DNA of 47,500 nt from Glandiceps talaboti (taxonomy: Eukaryota; Hemichordata; Enteropneusta; Spengelidae), in the NCBI RefSeq assembly GCF_964340395.1, contig NC_135566.1, forward strand, positions 9,432,501-9,480,000, given 5' to 3'. Of this stretch, positions 42,524 through 47,500 are shown piece by piece. Position numbers and translations under genes: made by a program. Every line of letters begins with the position of its first letter. The first letter of the stretch is position 1. The notes under the pieces were generated by a model. That model ran no database searches. It was not told the DNA's origin and saw only the letters and a list, made by a program, of their open reading frames with translations.

Positions 42524-44091
42524 GACAACTATGACAACAACGATGATGACGACAATGATGACGACAATGACAGCAACGATGATGACGACGACGACAAGAA
42601 CAATTATGACAAGAACAAATGACAAGGATGATGATGATGACATTGACAATGACGATGACAACAATGATGATGACAGTGGTAATGACAGTGACAACAAATT
42701 ATCAAAAAATTGAGGCTAAAGATTGAGACTACAGGAAATGAGTGTTGATGTACACTTACAACTAGCAAGACATATAACAATAATAAAGAGAGTTACTTCA
42801 TACCTGTGTCTCTGTACAAGGGATTTTCCTTGAAATTTTTCAGATACAATAATAGCAACGTATTTGCCCCCTTTACAGTGTGGGTCAGTTTTATCTTCAA
42901 TTTCCTGTATTGAAAGCATAAAAGGAAAATAAATACAGATATATACTACATGTATATCCAACCAAACATTTAGTTTGAGTGGAAATTGACAGGGACTGTA
43001 CACAATATGATAACATGATGAACATCACCTTTTGTCCCCATGTTGGAAGGAGGGGGAGGGGTCCATATTTCCAAGAAACTGGAGATTTTAAATTCTGCTT
43101 GTGAGTCATCTCCTTTTTGAGGTAAGATCTTGTGGGTTGTGCTAATGTGGTCTAAAAAGGCCAGGGATTTAATGTCAGGTCCTCATATTAGTGTTATCTC
43201 ATAAATGAAGTCTTAAGGATTATATAGGATTATCAAGTATGGTAGATTGTGTGTGTGGGGGGGAGGGGGGGGGCTACATCACTTTTACCCCTTTCCTCTT
43301 TTCTGTTACGAAGGTTCCCAATCTTAGCGAAAGCACTGCACCTAACATATTTTGTACAGTCCTGCAAATAATGACTGAGAATGAATCTGGAATTCTTAGC
43401 AAAAATATGTTGAAAGGTATTAACTGGAAATATACAAATTACCCCTTCAAGGTAGAAAACATGGATGGAGGGTCTATGTAGAAGGAACTGGGAAAGATTT
43501 TCAGATAATTTACATCTTTTTCTCCCTGTGATGTGTGAGTAATACAAATATTGTTTTTTGTTTTTGTCTGTTGTAGTCCTGCTTACAGACAGTGTATTGA
43601 ACATGATTTTGACATTGTCCCTGAAAAGGGTCAATGTCAGGATCGAGTCCCGACTTACCCCGTCTGCAAGCAGGACTATGTTTGTTGTAACATATACATT
43701 GGTTGGAAAGAGTCTCTCTCCACAGTCTGTGACATGATAGCCTATGCTTGTATCAAAGAACCTCTGGTCACATTCACCACTAGAAGTAGAACATGTAAAA
43801 CGTAGCAACAGCGCGAGCTCCTGTGCCTCTGGTCAGAGATACTTGACTCAAAGTTACCAAAGTGGTTATCACTCAGTTTCTTCAAAAATCACCAAAACTG
43901 TGCACAAATCATTGATGTATGTGGTGCAGGACATTGACATGCATATGTGCAGTGACACAGCATGATCGCAATCGACGCATAATGTAATAGGCTGCAAAAC
44001 ATGATCACGATGTATAACTTACGACGTGAACGGCTTCCAGCTCCGTTTTCAATTTCTCCTGGAGATCTGAGGCACTAATATGATTCGTCAT
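42170..44091 (-). CDS. BOLA2: BolA-like protein 2
   Basis: Three minus-strand exons: 44023-44091 (ATG), 42804-42904 and 42170-42272 (TGA at 42170-42172), GT-AG and in phase, giving 90 aa, close to the ~86 aa of BolA2. Matching features: the N-terminal helix ISASDLQEKLKTELEAVHV, the variable loop with Cys in DPHCKGGKY (Cys33), the FQGKSLVQRHRLVN motif with the conserved His of the BolA fold (His56), and the C-terminal signature KTLTPEQW. Family knowledge: cytosolic BolA2 binds monothiol glutaredoxin-3 and shares a [2Fe-2S] cluster through this Cys and His, acting in iron-sulfur trafficking. Both ligand residues are present. Intron 1 contains a short foldback element and intron 2 a trinucleotide repeat. 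Confidence 0.95.
42376..42690. repeat. GGT/GAT trinucleotide repeat in BolA2 intron 2
   Basis: GGT units (42386-42425), then GAT units (42438-42508), then GGT and imperfect GAC/GAT units to ~42690. Both strands stay open in several frames because of the period-3 repeat, so the apparent ORFs of ~110 codons are artefacts. Confidence 0.95.
43249..43273. repeat. G-rich tract in BolA2 intron 1
   Basis: GTGTGTGTGGGGGGGAGGGG then GGGG: closely spaced G runs that could form a quadruplex. Confidence 0.6.
43574..43678. mobile_element. Short foldback MITE (105 bp)
   Basis: The ends TAGTCCTGCTTACAGACAG and, on the other strand, TAGTCCTGCTTGCAGACGG are near-perfect inverted repeats. An inner stem GACATTGTCCCT / AGGGTCAATGTC adds a second hairpin. 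Flanks GTCTGTTG (43566-43573) and GTTTGTTG (43680-43687) differ by one base, suggesting an 8-bp target duplication. The ends resemble those at 2926 and 7004. Confidence 0.7.
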
Positions 44092-44214
44092 ACTAGAATA
44101 GTCAATAACACGTCAGTCAATTCGGCAAATGCAGTACCAGTACTATACCGTGACATATATTGATGAATAGATTTCCACTTTGACCTTTCGTATTCAATTT
44201 GGTGAGGGCGCACT

Positions 44215-44222
44215 TCTCGCGA
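44215..44222 (-). promoter_or_regulatory. TCTCGCGA-type promoter motif of BolA2
   Basis: The palindrome-like TCTCGCGA within GCACTTCTCGCGAAATTC lies ~125 bp before the BolA2 start codon. In animals this element is found in TATA-less housekeeping promoters, which suits this gene. Confidence 0.5.
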
Positions 44223-44239
44223 AATTCTCAATTTTGTGA

Positions 44240-46030
44240 CTTACTTGGGTCATGGATATCAAAAGAAGAAAAGGGGAAGTCTTACATGTTTTTAAAATGT
44301 TCTTCATTTAGACGAAAATAGGCCTAATCAAAAGTTATATATTCAAACGATTTATAAAACTGAATAAACATAGTACGAATTGCAAACTCGATGTCTTACT
44401 AGGTACATTTCTGATGAATGTATTACATGTAAGTTGGATCCTTCTGAAAAAAAATGGCCTGTCACGCTTAGTAAAATGTCAGTTTTGAGACCCGTGTGGT
44501 GAAATTCTAATCTATCACCTGCTAGAGATGACATGATTCGATTTTTGTTACTACATGTTACATTTTGTGGGACCTTGGAGTAATTATACTGACAAGGTGG
44601 GACTGAGCTTTTTCTAATCGGATCAGAGAGAAGATCAAAGGATCAAAGGGAAGCGAAACCACAAAACTGAATCTGTTTTTCTAACATTCCCGTTAGCGAT
44701 TATAATCGGAAAGATCTCGAGCATTTTGTGGTAGGAAGTATTCGGAAGCTGGGCATGCATTATTTATAATGTTGGGAGGGTTATTGACTCGTGGATATAT
44801 GTTAAGATGTCACTATTAAAATAGAAACATATTAGGTTTAATATGTATCATCAAAGTATACTTAATTTCACATTTGGTTACCATGGAAATTAAGCAACGT
44901 AAACCATCATAATGATTTGTTTCGTCACACACATACATGTGTATAAATGAAATGAAATTAAGGAAGAAAAGTAACACGTGTAGTATTCAAACCCACACCC
45001 ACTGAATACTAGACAGAGTGCTACTAGCCAGCCGAGATATTAACGTATCAACTGGTAGATTCAGTGTGTCGTCCTGGTGTACATATACTTTTCTATCCCT
45101 CAGGGCAGGTGAGAGAAGCCAAACTCATTATGCTATTAGTCTTTCAACGTAAGGATACAAATGTAAATTCACGGGACCCTGCCTATGGGTCACCAACGAA
45201 GGAACCGGTTTTACTATAAATATGGTCTGGTCACGGTGATCACACACCTCAACTCTCGAGAATGTTTAAAACTGTGGCGTCCGCCGCTAAGCCAGAGACC
45301 ATGCATTCCGTTTTATCAGTAGAGTATATTTGGTTATGAAGATACAAAATTGTTAATGTGTTTCGTGGAAAAAATGTTATACCTATCTATATTACTTAAG
45401 TGACGGCAACAAAAGAGGGCAACACAATCTAAACAGTCAACTAAGTTGTATGAATTTGGAGTTGATTGGCAAAAGATTATATTGCTATGTGAAGGATCCC
45501 ATCCTATATGTTTACAGAGGCCGCAGGGGGTGAACCCACAGGGACTTGGGAAATTTGCAAGGCTAGCTGTGCCATGATCTGTGCGAAAGGTAATAATTGT
45601 TGCTTTGAGCACCGAAAATACTATGATAAAATAAGAGTGTGTATTATTTTTGTAACATTAAGCTTATATCTCTAAATGTCAAAATTAGAAAATATAAAAA
45701 AAGATTGATGGTAGAATTATAACGAATAGTGTTAATGTGACATTGTCTAAATAGATCACCTCGTTATATACTTACTACTTCCGTCTTTGTTGAAAAGTGA
45801 CTAAATTTGACCTAAATCTGACCTCACCTACAACAACAAGATTTAAGTGAATCGCATCACTATATCCTTGCTTACCTTAACCCTCTGAGGTCAACCAGTC
45901 ACGTGCTTTTTATTTTTAGTTTCATTGGAAAGTACGTCGAGTAATCGATTCTTCCAATACCAATCCTGCTGTTCGTCGAGATAGATCGTATTTCAAGTGT
46001 GCGCCTCTCTCCCACCTCAAGTTAAACAGT
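44240..46030. other. Intergenic spacer, one tRNA-like stretch
   Basis: No coding sequence recognised. A tRNA-like stretch is listed separately. Confidence 0.5.
44976..45045 (-). mobile_element. Possible tRNA-like SINE head
   Basis: On the minus strand CTCGGCTGGCTAGTAGCACT resembles an A box and GTGGGTTTGAATACTACACG resembles a B box, ~50 nt apart. The following sequence ends in ATTTCATTTCATTTATACAC, which could be a tail. Stems are imperfect and no isotype can be assigned. Confidence 0.35.
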
Positions 46031-46031
46031 C

Positions 46032-46350
46032 ATGATGGTACTACATCAGTTGTACGTTCTTGCTTTCCAGGTCATCTTGTTTGTTCATCTGAGCCAGGAA
46101 AATCCGTTGTTGCAGAGCTATTATCAAATCCAGATACCCAGAGAACGACTTGGCTACGTCTACAATAAAAGCAGCAGTGCTTCACCAGTGCACATCGACA
46201 TGTTTGTATGCTTACAATGCGCCGATGACAAGTCATCACTGTCACCGATACTGGATGTTGCAGACCACTATGGACCTAAACTGGTACGACTGGTCCTACA
46301 CGGCTACCAAGTGGCATATGTCAAAGGGTCTTACCTGGCTACTCTGGTAG
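46032..46350 (+). CDS. Possible first coding exon, unknown protein
   Basis: ATG at 46032 (or 46035) opens a frame of up to 121 codons, starting with a signal-peptide-like hydrophobic segment (LYVLAFQVILFVHLS) and continuing with YYQIQIPRERLGYVYNKSSS. A good donor G|GTAGGG occurs at about 46349 in CTACTCTGGTAGGG. No family was recognised. An internal acceptor-like CTTTCCAG near 46070 allows the alternative that this is an internal exon. A second open frame overlaps it, so the reading frame is uncertain. Confidence 0.3.
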
Positions 46351-46399
46351 GGTTGTTTACGAATTTGCATAGATGTGTGATCATAAAACCTCCATAATT

Positions 46400-47500
46400 A
46401 GTCATAGCTGTGCAGTGATATTACTATCATGGAAAGCCTGCTATCGGCAAAATACGGTAGACAAGTATCTGATAGAATACACGAGTGGGTGATAATAATG
46501 GGTACTATATTGTTGTTGTATGTGGTAGTGATTAGACATTTGGGTGATAACAGTGCCTTGATTATGTATATATAATAGTCGCAGTGTCATCAAGATAATG
46601 TATACTATAGACTAGGTTGACTAGATAATACTCAGAGACACTGTCCCAGTTTGAGTGTAATGACACCCGGGAATGACACCAACATTCATTAACAGCATCA
46701 ACTTGTAATTGTTGCAGTAATAGTTTTTGTTTGTGTCTGGCTTAGCTTGCCGATAGGTTAATGCCTGCCATTGTTACATACCATATCCGTGTTTCTGGTT
46801 CCTTCTCCAAATTTTGCATGTTCGTGTCAATGTAGTCTCGCTGCCAAACTCGTGACTATCGTCCGTTAGCTTTGTAAGGGCGACCAACTGTTTAATTTGA
46901 TAGTTACATTGTATATTGGTTACATAGTTCACACTAAGGTCAAGGCCGAAATTATAAAAATAACACATTCTTTTAATTACACACAGTACTATTAAAGTAA
47001 GACTGGAGTTAGTTGGTATCACTACTCCAATTAAAATTCATGTTAATTTTGAAGAATTTTTCACGAGCATGATTCCTTTTTAGATAGATTTAGAACTGAA
47101 CTCCGGGTAAAATAAATATGCCTACTAAAAACATACGGTTACAGATACTGGCATTCAGCTTTACCAACCGCTCCGATCTCGCTATGTGGGTCATGAAAAT
47201 ACACAAATTGTTCAACTCAGACATGCGCAGTACGTTTCGACAAAAGTGAAAGGACAAATATGCCTTTATTCTACACTTTCCGTGAATTCATAGTTTGATA
47301 AGTGCACCTACTTTCTAATTCACGTGTATTTTATAAATTAAAATTATAATTATTTTATAAATCTAGTGCTGACGATACTAAATATAAAGGGCACTTTCGT
47401 TACACCTAACCACTTCCAAATTTCAAACTAAAAGGCCTAAAAAATTAATCCTTTGGTTCAGGTGACCCAACCCCACCTAGCTTTTCACTGCCGACCTAAA
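46400..47500. other. AT-rich right edge, nothing recognised
   Basis: No supported gene or repeat. It may be an intron if the exon at 46032 is real. Confidence 0.45.

Noticed and set aside
42356-42713. ORFs of ~113 codons on both strands (poly-Ile/Thr and poly-Met/Asp)
   Set aside because: They are produced by the period-3 GGT/GAT repeat in a BolA2 intron.
43551-43805. Cysteine-rich ORF on the + strand in BolA2 intron 1, preceded by an acceptor-like TTGTAG
   Set aside because: Its first ~100 bp are a palindromic MITE-like element with a target-duplication-like flank. The cysteines come from the foldback sequence and no continuing exons were found.
43233-43808. 191-codon minus-strand ORF antisense to the same region
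   Set aside because: It spans the foldback element and a G-rich tract, has low-complexity ends and no domain, so it is most likely chance.

Overview
This is a eukaryotic (animal) nuclear window. The evidence is multi-exon genes with GT-AG introns, intron-containing tRNA-Ile genes, SINE- and MITE-like elements and abundant microsatellites. The protein families (nicotinic receptor alpha subunit, SLC27 fatty-acid transporter, septin-2 type GTPase, BolA2) occur across animals. Intron sizes, AT-rich spacers and the repeat types suggest a marine invertebrate, perhaps a lophotrochozoan. The species cannot be fixed from the sequence alone. No bacterial, viral or CRISPR-type system is visible.

Layout. 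(1) 1-3.5 kb, + strand: the last two coding exons of a nicotinic acetylcholine receptor alpha-type subunit, whose 5' exons lie before the window. (2) 3.5-10.7 kb: intergenic DNA with two intron-containing tRNA-Ile(UAU) genes in opposite orientation, several palindromic MITE-like elements, a foldback array, a run of changing 5-bp microsatellites and a recent ~344-bp tandem duplication. (3) 10.8-20.4 kb, + strand: a complete nine-exon SLC27/FATP (very-long-chain acyl-CoA synthetase) gene of 625 codons with a TATA box, plus a possible upstream alternative promoter and first exon. (4) 20.4-28.4 kb: mostly AT-rich, gene-poor DNA. (5) 28.4-40.3 kb, - strand: a complete twelve-exon septin-2-group gene (364 aa) with a YY1/ETS-type promoter. 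Its introns carry a SINE, several tandem repeats and a tandem triplication that includes the G4-motif exon. (6) 42.2-44.2 kb, - strand: a complete three-exon BolA2 gene (90 aa). (7) 44.3-47.5 kb: little that can be named, apart from one possible first coding exon at 46.0 kb.

The genes do not form a pathway. They are independent housekeeping or neuronal genes in an animal genome. The unusual content is mostly structural: the septin exon triplication, a group of hAT-like miniature elements with TAGTC...GACTA ends, the TTAA-flanked foldback, and the possible in-frame alternative first exons of SLC27 and the septin. All exon borders were read by eye from splice consensus, reading phase and remembered family sequences. 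No alignment or search was run.
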